Position numbers and translations under genes: made by a program. The notes below the pieces were generated by a model. That model saw only the letters and a program-made list of their open reading frames with translations, did not search any database and was not told the origin of the DNA. Positions 1 through 8,942 of a stretch of DNA of 29,211 nucleotides are shown here, piece after piece; positions within the stretch are counted from its first letter, which is position 1; each line of letters begins with the position of its first letter. The DNA lies in contig JABUQX010021100.1 in NCBI GenBank assembly GCA_015478945.1, positions 1 through 29,211 of the forward strand, read 5' to 3'. The DNA is from Trachelipus rathkii. Taxonomy: Eukaryota > Arthropoda > Malacostraca > Isopoda > Trachelipodidae.

Positions 1-890
1 CCAATCTGATTATTACTTTGAAGGTAAGCTACCATTGGACGATGTTAGGTATATTAATACTCGAAATCCTTGGTAAAGTTTAAAATTTTAGTCTCAATTC
101 TCATGATTGGATATTTTGCTGTATCGGTCAAAGAGATTTCTCATATTTCCCATATGTTTAATGGGAGATAATTTCACTTTACGTATATAAAGATAAGCAT
201 CCAGTAATTTAAATAGAATAAAGAGCATCAGGTGACAGTAAGTCTTGTTGCTTAAAACAGCATCTTTTAACCATTAAGAGCAAAATTCGGTGTTAGATCT
301 AAAGTTATACCTGATGCGGGGTGTCCACTGATAGTAGAATAAGTCTTTCTTGAGAGAATATATTATCCCCGTTTACACGTCCATAATATTCATACGTGTT
401 AATTTTTAGAACTTATGCAGCTATGGGCTTATGTTTCTCTACATATTTAAATTGTATAATCCACATGGATTTTGAGATGAGACTCCCTTCGCATCTATGA
501 GTAATAATTTAGTAAACGTTCAATATAATATCCGATAAGGGTACTTGCAGCCTGATGCTCCTAGAGATTTCATTTTAAAACACTTCAAAGTTGATTAAAC
601 CGTATACAGGAAATTTGTCTCGGTGAATACTATGTGATCGGTTCCTGTGAGATTGAACGCATCTTCGGTTTACTAGCTTAGTCCTTCAGATATAAAAACA
701 CTTCGCTAAGGGTCAAAGTATATTTGATCAGAAAGTGCCAAAGGGATAATTGGAATATCGAGAGTACTCTGTATTTGTGTGCGTGAACGGGCATTAATAC
801 TAATTAAATGTTGGATTCATCGTTACACTGGATTTCTGTGCTACGGGTTCATGGAAGAAGAGTCCAATTTACTCTTTACAACAGTCTGGC
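1..890 (-). pseudogene. Polinton major capsid protein, frameshifted and truncated by window
   Basis: The minus strand shows, in shifting frames, fragments resembling the double-jelly-roll (hexon-like) Polinton capsid protein. Near 886-860 lies a VVKSKLD segment like the family's N-terminal KSELDLF. At 196-162 the translation reads LSLYIRKVKLSP, and at 118-64 it reads KYPIMRIETK followed by a phenylalanine-rich stretch. At 35-1 a GSLPSK segment is followed, one frame over, by VIIRL. These correspond in order to the conserved LYIRKVKLSP, AKYPIRR and G.LP.R.V.G blocks in the second half of the family. The distance from the N-terminal fragment to LYIRKVKLSP is shorter than usual, so an internal deletion is likely. 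The 3' end is beyond base 1. The protein would form the icosahedral shell of a virion-like particle. Confidence 0.65.
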
Positions 891-976
891 GCTTATGGAG
901 GGATTTGGAGGAAATCAGCATCTTGCTGGGTACACATCGGCTTCGATGTTATAAATGATAAGGAGATTTGTTTAAA

Positions 977-1057
977 ACATTCCTTATATATCGAAATAAG
1001 TTGCAGGTTGTCACATAGACATTCCTTATATACGAAATAGTTACAGTTGTCATGTTT
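977..1057. repeat. 42-bp tandem duplication
   Basis: The segment starting ACATTCCTTATATA at 977 recurs at 1019 with a few substitutions and small deletions. The period is 42 bp, so on the minus strand it gives two copies of a 14-codon unit ending YKEC. It sits between the capsid protein and the small basic protein of the Polinton. I see no coding function for it. Confidence 0.7.
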
Positions 1058-1074
1058 ATGTAAAAAAAAAAAAG

Positions 1075-1435
1075 TTACCACTTATCTTCGTTTTTAAAGG
1101 GCAAACACATCAATACACCTTTTCTTAGTGGTCCTGTTTTCCTATTCCTCTTATACGGTTTTTTACGGCACCTGCACCTTTGACCAGCTCATCTTACGTC
1201 AATATTTTTACGTTTAAACATCATCTATACATTTCATCAGAAGCATCGCTAGTCGAGTTTTACAGCTGTTCGATTTGGGTCAGAGTACCGCCCATAATAT
1301 CCTGGATAAGTATCTATACCGTCCTATGCTGTTTTTTAGCGGACGGTATTTACCTCCTGATATGCTTTAACAATAGGATAGCACGTCTGAAACAACGAAG
1401 GCGAAAAATCCACCTAAACCATATCCCTTCTGCAT
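1075..1435 (-). pseudogene. Small Polinton glycine-rich, basic protein (GGFF type), frameshifted
   Basis: From an ATG at 1435 the minus strand reads MQKGYGLGGFF. One frame over it continues with RLRCFRRAILLLKH, then ILIQDIMGGT near 1318-1289, and KRKNID near 1215-1198, followed by a lysine/arginine-rich tail. Invertebrate Polintons carry a short protein with a glycine-rich GxGxGGFFRxLFRR start, a middle around TGxxILxD and a strongly basic tail, located beside the capsid gene. The pattern and position agree. Its role is not established; a minor virion or core protein is an inference from charge and neighbourhood. At least two frameshifts and several stops are present. Confidence 0.55.
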
Positions 1436-1490
1436 TCTTGAACCCCTGAAGACACGTTCTTCGTTTCATTATTATTATTATTAACGGGAG

Positions 1491-2425
1491 CTTTTTCTAA
1501 TGTGTACTTTACAACTGCTATCTCAGTCGTGAATGGGTAATGGTATTACCTTCCAGTTCTTATATAAATACCGAATCGAACTCAGTTGGGTCTTACTCAA
1601 CGGTAAGTAGTGAACATTAGGAGAATCTTATAACTCTGTACCTTTAGAAAATTTAACTACTCTTATGCATAAGAGGAATTTAGTATTCCCTACATACTGA
1701 ATGTCTACAATATCTGTATAAACATAGGCCATACCAGGATCTTGAAACATCTTAGCAGGCAAGCATGCATTAAAGAAAAATGTAATGAACTCTTGGCTCT
1801 ATTTTTTGAGACATACTCTTCCATCGTTGGTATACTAACGTATTTAGATCCCTTTAGAGATGGTTTGATATCGTTATTTCTTAATATTGAGTTTGCATGT
1901 GAGTAATTACATTTACGAAACCAGGCTGAAGAATGAAAAATAAATAAACTTCTATCTTTCAGATTCACATGAGTTTGAGATTTTATGGTGATTAACACGT
2001 TATCTTCGTTAACGGTTTTATTAACAAGAAACACTAAATCTTTACATAACAGACTTGTTTCAAATTTTTTGTTTAAGGCCATGAACACATCAGTAACCGA
2101 TTTGTAAAGACCCCTACTTATGAAATATTTTTCATAGAAATATTCTTTTTCATCATGTACGATAATGTCTGTGCTAGCTTTAATTTTTAACACATTTTTA
2201 ACATATTCAACACTTCTAAATATTATAAATGCCGAAGGGGACTCTAATATATTCTCAACAGATGCGTCAAGAATTATTTCACTTAATCCTGCTTCATACA
2301 TTTCTCGATCAAAAGTTATAGGGTTCAATAATTGGGTTGTATACTGTCCTGATATTTTATTAGCAGAGTGATCCATTAGAGGCCGATGAGGGCAACGTTA
2401 AATAGAAATGATCGTCGGTAGACAT
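1491..2425 (-). pseudogene. Polinton FYLTLPSS-type protein, copy A
   Basis: The minus strand starts with ATG at 2425 and reads MSTDDHFYLTLPSSAS, then one extra A just before 2373 shifts the frame. The next frame is open for 223 codons down to 1705, containing NKISGQYTTQLL and EMYEAGLSEIIL. After another shift near 1735 the tail contains a YVY-type block, an HYLPL block and a final CKVHIR segment before a stop at 1491. This matches a widespread uncharacterised Polinton protein (start FYVTLPSNxS, then NxxxxFxTxL, then EVGLxEI, and near the end VYxDIVxPQxVG, PHYVPL and a short basic terminus). Length, about 310 codons, is near the family norm. Function unknown; virion association is inferred from its neighbours. 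Confidence 0.7.
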
Positions 2426-2470
2426 GCTTATTGTTTCACAAATACTTATTTACAGGTCAGACTCTTTACA

Positions 2471-3423
2471 CTATCGGAGCTTCTTCCGTATATGCACTTT
2501 ACACACAGCCGTACCAGGTGTGAATGGGTAAGGGTTCCCTTCGACATCTCTTATATACACTCTTACGGTTCTAAATTGAGCATTATTCAGAGGTATATAG
2601 TGTACACTAGGAAAACTTATAACTCTGCCATCTTTAGGAAAATGTATCACTCTTAGTAACTGTGCCTTAGTGTTTCCAACATACTGGGGTTCTACAATAT
2701 GGCTGTAAACATACGCTACACCAGGATCGTGTAACATCTTTGAAGGGTTACATACAAAATGTAATGAATCATCGGTGTTGCTTTTCGCTACAAGCTTATC
2801 TAAATACTCATCGTGGGGATATAATGTATTAATTCATTTAGAGGCGCTTTGATATCGTTAATTCTCAATATTGTATCATCACGTAAATAACTACATTTCG
2901 AAACCAGTCTGAAGTGTGGAAAATAAATAATCTTCTATCTTTCAGGTTTGCTAGAGCTTGAACTTGAAGGTGATTAACACGTTGTCCTCGTTGAATGTTC
3001 TATTAAACAAGAAACACTAAATCTTTACATATACGACCTTGATTTAAATCTGCTTGTTCGAAATCTACGTAAATACATCGGTAAAGAGATTTATAGAGAC
3101 TCTGTTTTATTAAATATCTCCTTCAAAGAAATATTCTCTATCGGCTCTCTCTCGATAACACTTCATATCTGTGTTAATTTTTAATCGTGCGTTTTTAACA
3201 ATCCTCAAGCACTTCTAATATTATCAAATCGCATATGTGATTTCAGGCATATCTCTACAACGACATTCAGTATCATTTCGCATAACCCAACTTCATACAT
3301 TTCTCGTTCGAGTTTTAAGGGACTCAATAACTCTGTAGTAAAGTCCGATATTTTATTTTCCGGAATTAAGTCCATAGAGGCCGATGATGGTAACGTTAAA
3401 TAGAAATGATTTTCACTTTCCAT
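2471..3423 (-). pseudogene. Polinton FYLTLPSS-type protein, copy B (tandem duplicate)
   Basis: The reading begins at ATG 3423 with MESENHFYLTLPSSASMDL, followed by NKISDFTTELLSP and EMYEVGLCEMIL. The frame breaks near 3205, is lost through about 2740, and reopens as an 88-codon C-terminal block with GVAYVYSHIVEPQYVG, VHYIPL and a final CKVHIRKKLR before the stop at 2471. It is the same protein as copy A in the same orientation, with only 45 bp between the stop of B and the start of A. B keeps a clean N terminus and C terminus but a broken middle, whereas A keeps the middle. The two copies are well diverged, so the duplication is not recent. Confidence 0.72.
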
Positions 3424-3538
3424 GCTCACAAAGTAAACTGATCAATGTTTCTTAATTTCGCTAGCATTTATATAACTGTTAAACTTCATAGGGTAACCTA
3501 CCCATTTGACAAGATACTATTTATTTTTACCTTTCCCT

Positions 3539-4527
3539 TTAGATCCTAATATTTTTTCTATTTCTATTTTTTCTATATTCGTGACTCTTAGGATCAAATC
3601 GTATTTTCTGTATTTCTTGTTTATAGAATCCTCCTTTTATTTTTTCACCGTCTAAATCCTCAAGATAGTATAATTTTAACCTGTCTCTCGGGAATTCTCT
3701 GATGGTATCTACTTTAAAAACTTCTCTCGACCATCCAGCTTCATACCCTTTTCTGAAATTTTCATCAGTCCTGGATACTCTCACATAATCTCCTACTTTA
3801 ACACCCGTGTTATCTTTTATTTTTCCCATTAAGTTGATAGGTACAGCTGGTTTTGTCTTCACCATCTCTATAGGGGTATTCTTAAGCGTTCTATGATAAG
3901 ACCTATTATAGGAGTAAGCTAGGTCTTGTAGTATATCGAAATATTTAAATGTATTCATCTTCGTGAAATACCTATGCATTCTTTCTTTTATAGTTCTTTG
4001 TACTCTTTCAACTATTGCCAGCTTATTAACTGAAAAACGTGTTGTGTGTATCTATGTATACTCAGTAAACTTATTTCTTGGAACTCTTTGTCCTACAGAA
4101 TTGATAATATATTCAATATCATATTGAGGACATGTACGCATCTTAATGTATAATTTTCTTTGACTGCTGTACAACAGTTCTTTGATTTCTTTATCTTGTG
4201 AACCCTTAACCATAAGTATTGGGAATATACATATATTCACAAAAAGAATATATTGAAACCCATTCATTAAGATTTAATATTTTATCATATCCGTCAAATC
4301 TAGCTGCCATAAGTTATCTAAATGCGGGGCTATAGTTTTCCGTGTCGGAAATTCTTTTTCGTAGGTTTAGTAGGGTAAAAGCACATCCTCACTTCTAAAA
4401 AATTTTTTCAATTCTTTTTTTATTAATTTGAGGAAACTTTGAGCAAACCTTGAAAAAACCACCGTAACTGTATGGTTTGTTTTTCACACACATAGTAATA
4501 TTTATCGACCTGCTTCCTTGCTTCCAT
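3539..4527 (-). pseudogene. Polinton retroviral-type integrase, frameshifted
   Basis: A start at 4527 gives MEARKQVDKYYY, the usual Polinton integrase N terminus. Further on, LWQLDLTDM near 4300 holds the first catalytic aspartate of the DDE core. Near 4140 MRTCPQYD occupies the place of the RTDxGxEF block, with cysteine where the second aspartate is expected. IVERVQRTIKERM near 4015-3975 contains the third catalytic acid, glutamate. The last open block (3979-3539, 146 codons) has YFTKMNTFKYFDILQDL, SYNRSYHRT and an SH3-like C-terminal domain with VGDYVRVSR and IKGGFYKQEIQKI. Total length of about 330 codons fits the family. The enzyme would insert the element with a 6-bp target duplication. 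Several shifts, stops and the altered aspartate make it inactive. Confidence 0.85.
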
Positions 4528-4728
4528 GATTCTACAAGAATCTAACAATAAAAATTACTATTCATTTATACTCGAAATATTTTATTTTTAATTTATAAAA
4601 TAAATTAACATTTTAAATTACGTCTAAAAACATAGAAGGTGTATACAGAAAGATATACATGAGGTTATATATCATACTTTAAAAATTACAACTAATGCAA
4701 TCATCATAAAAAAAATTACAATAAATAA

Positions 4729-5479
4729 TTAGGAACTAATCCATTTTGAAGCGATGAATGGTTTTTTTCTTATTCTTCCAACACTTGAACGTAATGTACT
4801 TCTACTTATCAGCTTTAATCTATCCGATGCAAAAGAAGTACCAGAGGGACTCGCGGCAGGTCTAGGAGACATTGGAATATTATTCAGATCCGACTAATTT
4901 CTGTTATTCTGCGATTAAAGTTTTCTCGAAAAATTCTATCCCTGAAGGTTTCTTTGTTTGATTCTGTGTCCCATCCTGCTTAAGGAGCCTTCTTCCAATC
5001 CAGCGAGAGATCAAGATAATCAAGTCAACAATTATTCGATCCAGCTATTGTTTCTCCATTCAATAATGATTTGCCCGAGTTCATTCCATGTAATCTGATC
5101 TTTTAAAATATTATAGTATGAGCTAAACCGTTTTCTTACTCCTCATTGGTCAAGCTTTCCTTGAGTACATGTTTAAAATTATCTTCTTTTCACATCAATC
5201 TTAGTATCTGCTGCTAGAGCTGAATCTTCCTTGGAGGATTTTAATAAATACTTTTTAAGATCTACTAATTTTTGTATAGCAATTTGATATAGGATTCTTT
5301 TTTCATGAATGTTAACGTCAGAGTTAAATAATTTGATGCAGTTTCCTTTTCGTAATTAATTATGCTGCTCAACTTGCCGATCAAATAAACTCAAACGGTG
5401 CTTTGAATCAAGGTTGATAAGGGTTATACCCAATCTGTTGTCAGTTGATGGTTTGATCGAGGTTGTTCGAACTGTTTGT

Positions 5480-5515
<36 letters not shown>

Positions 5516-5615
5516 GTTGTTTGTTGTTGTTTGTTGTTGTTGTAGAGGTAGGGCTCTCTGTGTTATATTTCAACTTCCATAATCGCTTAGGGTAAAACCA
5601 CTCCTTCTTCATCAT
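4729..5615 (-). pseudogene. Polinton conserved protein with WN..G..I motif, frameshifted
   Basis: From ATG 5615 the minus strand reads MMKKEWFYPKRLWKLKYN, then a threonine/asparagine/glutamine stretch made by the CAA-type microsatellite. Past a frame change come NSDVNIHEKRILYQIAIQKL near 5315-5255, ITWNELGQIII near 5090-5058, and a short serine- and arginine-rich tail ending KWISS before the stop at 4729. Invertebrate Polintons carry an uncharacterised ORF beginning with an MKRMVLVP-like segment and containing N.NxHEKR and a WNxxGELIIxGxxIxGSN block; this region matches in order. It lies between integrase and the small basic ORF. Function unknown. About 290 codons long, broken by several frameshifts. 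Confidence 0.6.
5474..5545. repeat. (TTG)n / (TTTG) microsatellite inside a Polinton ORF
   Basis: Around a dozen TTG units are mixed with TTTG variants. On the minus strand the array reads as CAA/ACA/AAC repeats and encodes a run of threonine with asparagine and glutamine close to the N terminus of the WN..G protein. Confidence 0.9.
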
Positions 5616-5629
5616 TGTGCAAGCCACTT

Positions 5630-5942
5630 GGTTATCAAAGGGGCTATTACGGAAAAGAGTAAAGGTAGGAACACACACCTCCGCCTTTTCTGTAATAGCT
5701 TCTTTTTATTTTTAAGTTTCTTACGTTACCAGCATAAGTTTTTTAAAATGATGTTTCATGACGGCGCAATTTACCTTCTGAGGTCCTGTTTTAAAGAACA
5801 TTTCTTTATAAACAATTATGCATACTTCTGCTATACATTGTATAAATTTTTCATCTTCACAGATTAGTTTTACGTTTTTCAGAAGGTTTCAGGTTTTTAA
5901 ATTTCTCATAAGAGGTAAATAATCTGCTACTAGCGTACTCAT
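5630..5942 (-). pseudogene. Small basic Polinton ORF (LRRHK type), frameshifted
   Basis: The ATG at 5942 overlaps the stop of the ATPase by one base (TAATG). It reads MSTLVADYLPLMRNLKT, then in other frames KLICEDEKFIQCIAEVC and a stretch whose alternate frame reads GKLRRHET, followed by a lysine-rich segment and YYRKGGG. Invertebrate Polintons have a short basic protein containing a CECALNxLxGNVxLxxxQKKxLRRHK core and ending with a KRxxLVQKGGFLxxLL tail, just downstream of the ATPase. The order of elements agrees. Its role is not known to me; it may be a DNA-associated virion component. Broken by at least two frameshifts. Confidence 0.55.
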
Positions 5943-6580
5943 TATTCAGGTATGTATACTGTCTCAATCTCGTTAGGTAAGATATTTGTACGCAGTAACA
6001 CTCTATACGTGTTCTTAGGATGAAGCTCGCAGAGTAAATAACCGTGCGGTATATATATATGTAACTTCTTTATATACCTTTAAAATTTCTTTACGTTTTA
6101 GTAGGGAACATTTGGGTAGCCACAACCTTGGACCTGACTCATTCCCTTCTTGTCCGACAAGATAAAATGTGTGTTTAAAGAACGACATCCTCATATAACT
6201 TATTTCTGATGAATAGATATTTTGCGTTATAAAAAATACTGTGATGGGTTAAATGATGAGAGTACTGTGAAAGTTTTTTGCTATATCTCATCAATTTTTA
6301 TGCATGCAAATCATCAGGATTCATAATTTTAGTGGCCCAGTAAAACATTGAGAGCTTTTATGTCATAGTAACCTTCGTGAAATTGGATTACATACTTTGT
6401 ATTCTTTAAAACTTTTCTTGGTAAACACTGTAGCAGCCATATGAATTTTAAACAGGTTGTTATTCGAAAATCTCGACGCCTCTTTAAAATGTTTAATAAC
6501 AGAAAGGTTTTCCCGCATCCTGTAGGACCTGACACAAGACATGTAGCAGGAGCACGGAACATAAATTTACCAACGTCCAT
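5942..6580 (-). pseudogene. Polinton FtsK/HerA-like packaging ATPase, frameshifted
   Basis: The start at 6580 gives MDVGKFMFRAPATCLVSGP followed directly by TGCGKT, so the Walker A P-loop (GPTGCGKT) lies at about residues 18-25. An FHEGYYD segment near 6390-6370 matches the conserved region before Walker B in this family. After frame changes, IFIHQK near 6205, IPHGYLLCELHP near 6050-6015 and LRTNILPNEIETVYIPE at 5995-5945 match the C-terminal PHGYLL...R.NIFP...YVP segment. The protein is the motor thought to pump DNA into Polinton capsids. Length, about 213 codons, fits the family. Walker B itself is obscured by frameshifts. Confidence 0.8.
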
Positions 6581-6711
6581 TCTAGAAGTGCACCTGAATG
6601 ACTAAATGTATAGAAAATGTTGGCATTATATGTTATAAATGGTTCACTAGCTAATAGAACAGATAGATCTTTGAATAAGAAGGAGGTCTGAAAGAGGATC
6701 CCTTGAATCAT

Positions 6712-7140
6712 GATTTATGATTTCTGTTTTAGGGTGTGTAAAACATAACAATTTTATTAAAAAATATGATTTGAATCAATAGATCAATAGATCATAGCGG
6801 GGTAGGAGGAGGGGTGGGGAGGGCAGTTTGATTTAATGATTTAAAGATTTACTGCTTTAAGGGGTGTAAAACATAACAATTTTAATAAAAAAATATGACT
6901 TGAATCAATAGATCAATAGATCAATAGATCATTAGATGGGTGGGAATGGGGGTGGGGAGGGTTGTTTGATTTACTGATTTAATGATTTAGGGTATGTAAA
7001 ACATAACAATTTTAATAAAAAATATGACTTGAATCAATAGATCAATAGATCAATAGATCAATAGATCACGGATGGACAGAAGGATGGTTGGATGATGGTT
7101 TGATTTAATGATTTACTGATTTAGGGTATGTAAAGACGTA
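6712..7140. repeat. Minisatellite, about 130-bp period, 3.3 units, with nested 8-bp repeat
   Basis: The motif TGTAAAACATAACAATTTTA starts near 6736, 6864 and 6994, with a shortened fourth start near 7128. Spacings are 128, 130 and 134 bp. Every unit contains a run of AATAGATC: two copies in unit 1, three in unit 2 and four in unit 3. Each run is followed by a G-rich spacer, strongest in units 1 and 2 (GGGGTAGGAGGAGGGG at about 6798), then GTTTGATTTAATGATTTA. The region lies just outside the ATPase end of the Polinton. 6600-6711 has no recognisable gene. Confidence 0.9.
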
Positions 7141-7320
7141 AATTTTTACGTTATAAACATGAAAAGCATAAAAATTTTAGTAAAAACAAAAATAAATTAA
7201 AAAAATAAATAAAAAATAATAAATTTTTGAAAAAAATTAAGTTGAAAACAAAAACAAAAGCTCACTCGTAAGCTAAAAAAAAAAAATATAAAATTTATTA
7301 AAAGAAAACAGAACACGGTT
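7141..7320. other. A-rich unassigned stretch
   Basis: Long A runs with short T interruptions and no supportable ORF. It joins the minisatellite to the GC-rich block and could be the A-rich tail of an unrecognised retroposon; nothing proves that. Confidence 0.4.
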
Positions 7321-7363
7321 GCGTTCTCTCTCAGGTTCACGCATGCAAGAGCGGGGGCGCCCG

Positions 7364-7469
7364 TTTCGCGTCGGACCGCGCCGGCGGCCACGCCTGCGGG
7401 CGCGTGCACGCGCACATTTCACGTCGGATCGAGCCGGTGGGCGCGCCTGCGGGCGCGCACACGCGTCAG
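7364..7469. repeat. GC-rich 53-bp tandem duplication, CpG-dense
   Basis: Copy 1 (7364-7416) starts TTTCGCGTCGGACCGCGCCG and copy 2 (7417-7469) starts TTTCACGTCGGATCGAGCCG. Both share GCGCCTGCGGGCGCG-like cores and close with an alternating CGCGCACACGCG-type run. The block is roughly 70% G+C and full of CpG, inside a genome that is mainly A+T. Short ORFs run through both strands but look like by-products of stop-poor GC sequence. Confidence 0.85.
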
Positions 7470-7650
7470 CCAGGGGCATGTTGACACAACCCGCTTCGTC
7501 ATGAGGGAGCCTCAAACACCCCTAGTCGTGATCTACATCCTTATAAACATATATTTTAACACCTATATTGTATTATTATACAAATATCTACTAGCCCTGC
7601 ACCGCATCGGAGCCAGCACTGGTGCCGTTGCTACTCAAACTCTATAGATT

Positions 7651-7923
7651 CAGACTCCTTTCTCCTTCTTCTATACACTATCCAAATTTCAGCCTTCTAC
7701 GATCAATTTAATTTTTTAGTAGGCTGCGTCCCCCCTTACGGGGGGACGCAGGGGTACGTAATCTCGTCTACGACGAGATTACGTCAGACTCCTTTCTCCT
7801 TCTTCTATACACTAGCCAAATTTCAACCCTACGAACAATTTAATTTTTTAGGGGGCAGCGTCCCCCCTTACGGGGGACGCAGGGGGTTGACGTAATCTCG
7901 TCTACAACAAGATTTACGTCATC
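7651..7923. repeat. 134-bp tandem duplication, each unit ending in two hairpins
   Basis: Both units (7651-7784 and 7785-about 7923) start CAGACTCCTTTCTCCTTCTT and share the ACGATCAATTTAATTTTTTA type middle. Unit 1 has two perfect back-to-back stem-loops: 7724-7751 (12-bp arms, CTGCGTCCCCCC, loop TTAC) and 7756-7784 (13-bp arms, ACGTAATCTCGTC, loop TAC). Unit 2 keeps both in imperfect form at 7858-7880 (9-bp arms) and 7889-7920. The arrangement is typical of fold-back elements or structured satellite units. I do not recognise the family. Confidence 0.85.
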
Positions 7924-8174
7924 ACGCTCAAGCCTAACTCGATTTAGGCCTAATCTCACCCGCTCGGAAGCCGCAACAAGGGCGTAAGCGACATTTTGAG
8001 CTACGCTCTCGGGGGGAGGTACCCCCTATATACATCCTAACGACTTGGAAAACTCGTCGGTTTTTGAGCTAATACCTCAATAGATCTATTATCCAAGTTT
8101 CAGAACCTATAAACCTCTATCCTTCCTATCTGAAAAGCGTGTCCACGCTCAAGTGTTCGAATACTAACTATAAT
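7924..8174. other. Unassigned sequence downstream of hairpin repeat
   Basis: A moderate-GC stretch with CTCTCGGGGGGAGGTACCCCC near 8008-8028, itself a short imperfect inverted repeat, and no convincing ORF. It is probably part of the same repeat family as the hairpin units. Confidence 0.4.
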
Positions 8175-8300
8175 AATTATATATATATATATATAATATA
8201 ATTATATATATATATAATGATATATATATATATATATATAATTATATATATATATATAATAATATATATTTATATATATAATATATATATATATATATAT
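8175..8300. repeat. (TA)n array
   Basis: Nearly continuous TA dinucleotides with occasional TAA and ATTT interruptions. Confidence 0.95.
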
Positions 8301-8350
8301 GTTTAAATATTGCATGATCGCAATTAATAAGTTTGTAATCAAACAAAGAA

Positions 8351-8522
8351 CATATAACAGGGCTGCGGAGTCGGAGTCGGAGTCGTGGAGTCGGAGTCGT
8401 GGAGTCGTGCAATTTCTCGGAGTCGGAGTCGAGTCGAAAAACTCTGTGCAAGTGAGTCGGAAGTCGAGTCGGAGTCGAAGATTCTGTGTAAGGTGGAGTC
8501 GGAGTCGGAGTCGGAGTCGGAT
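8351..8522 (+). repeat. GGAGTC minisatellite with CAGGGCTGCGGAGTCG leader
   Basis: Begins CATATAACAGGGCTGCGGAG at 8351 and continues with many GGAGTC units, grouped by less regular spacers such as AAAAACTCTGTGCAAG. The last clean run is at about 8492-8520. Its leader recurs in reverse complement at 11234-11260. Open frames through it are serine/glutamate-rich low complexity and not genes. Confidence 0.9.
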
Positions 8523-8526
8523 CGAA

Positions 8527-8740
<214 letters not shown>

Positions 8741-8849
8741 TAGAAATGTTTTTATTTTTATTTCCAATGTTCTAAATATTTATTTTTGTACAAAATTTGA
8801 ATTTCCTTAAAATAATCTTTGAAAATAATATACAGAAGAAGAAGAAGAA
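8741..8849. other. AT-rich spacer between (ATT)n and Penelope-like element
   Basis: Contains a GAAGAAGAAGAAG run at about 8836-8849 directly at the element's 3' border, which could be a short microsatellite tail or insertion-site repeat. No gene. Confidence 0.4.
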
Positions 8850-8942
8850 TATATTTACATAGATTTTCCGACGCGTTTCGTCTCTATACTTGAGACCATC
8901 TTTCAGCAGATTATATCTTGTCAAAAGCAAATGATCTTTAAA

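Larger units (their letters stand above)
1..6600 (-). mobile_element. Decayed Polinton/Maverick DNA transposon, left part cut by window edge
   Basis: Seven kinds of coding region (eight ORFs), all on the minus strand and in close succession, match the gene set of invertebrate Polintons: packaging ATPase, small basic ORF, WN..G protein, integrase, FYLTLPSS protein (twice), glycine-rich basic protein and major capsid protein. Polintons are 15-20 kb transposons that encode their own integrase, protein-primed DNA polymerase B and virion proteins, and are relatives of adintoviruses. Every ORF here carries frameshifts or stops, so the copy is not functional as read. Polymerase B and the adenain-like protease are missing from the window; they may lie further left or be deleted. 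I could not find a terminal inverted repeat. The right limit near 6600 is only where ATPase coding stops. Confidence 0.85.

Noticed and set aside
1180..1449. 89-codon plus-strand ORF
   Set aside because: It is antisense to the small glycine-rich/basic Polinton gene, which better explains the conserved blocks.
6027..6080. TATA-like ATATATATATG as promoter
   Set aside because: It lies inside the ATPase coding remnant (minus-strand HIYI region) and is ordinary TA repeat.
7197..7515. Overlapping arginine/alanine-rich ORFs on both strands
   Set aside because: GC-rich sequence lacks stops by composition; the frames follow the 53-bp duplication and show no domain.
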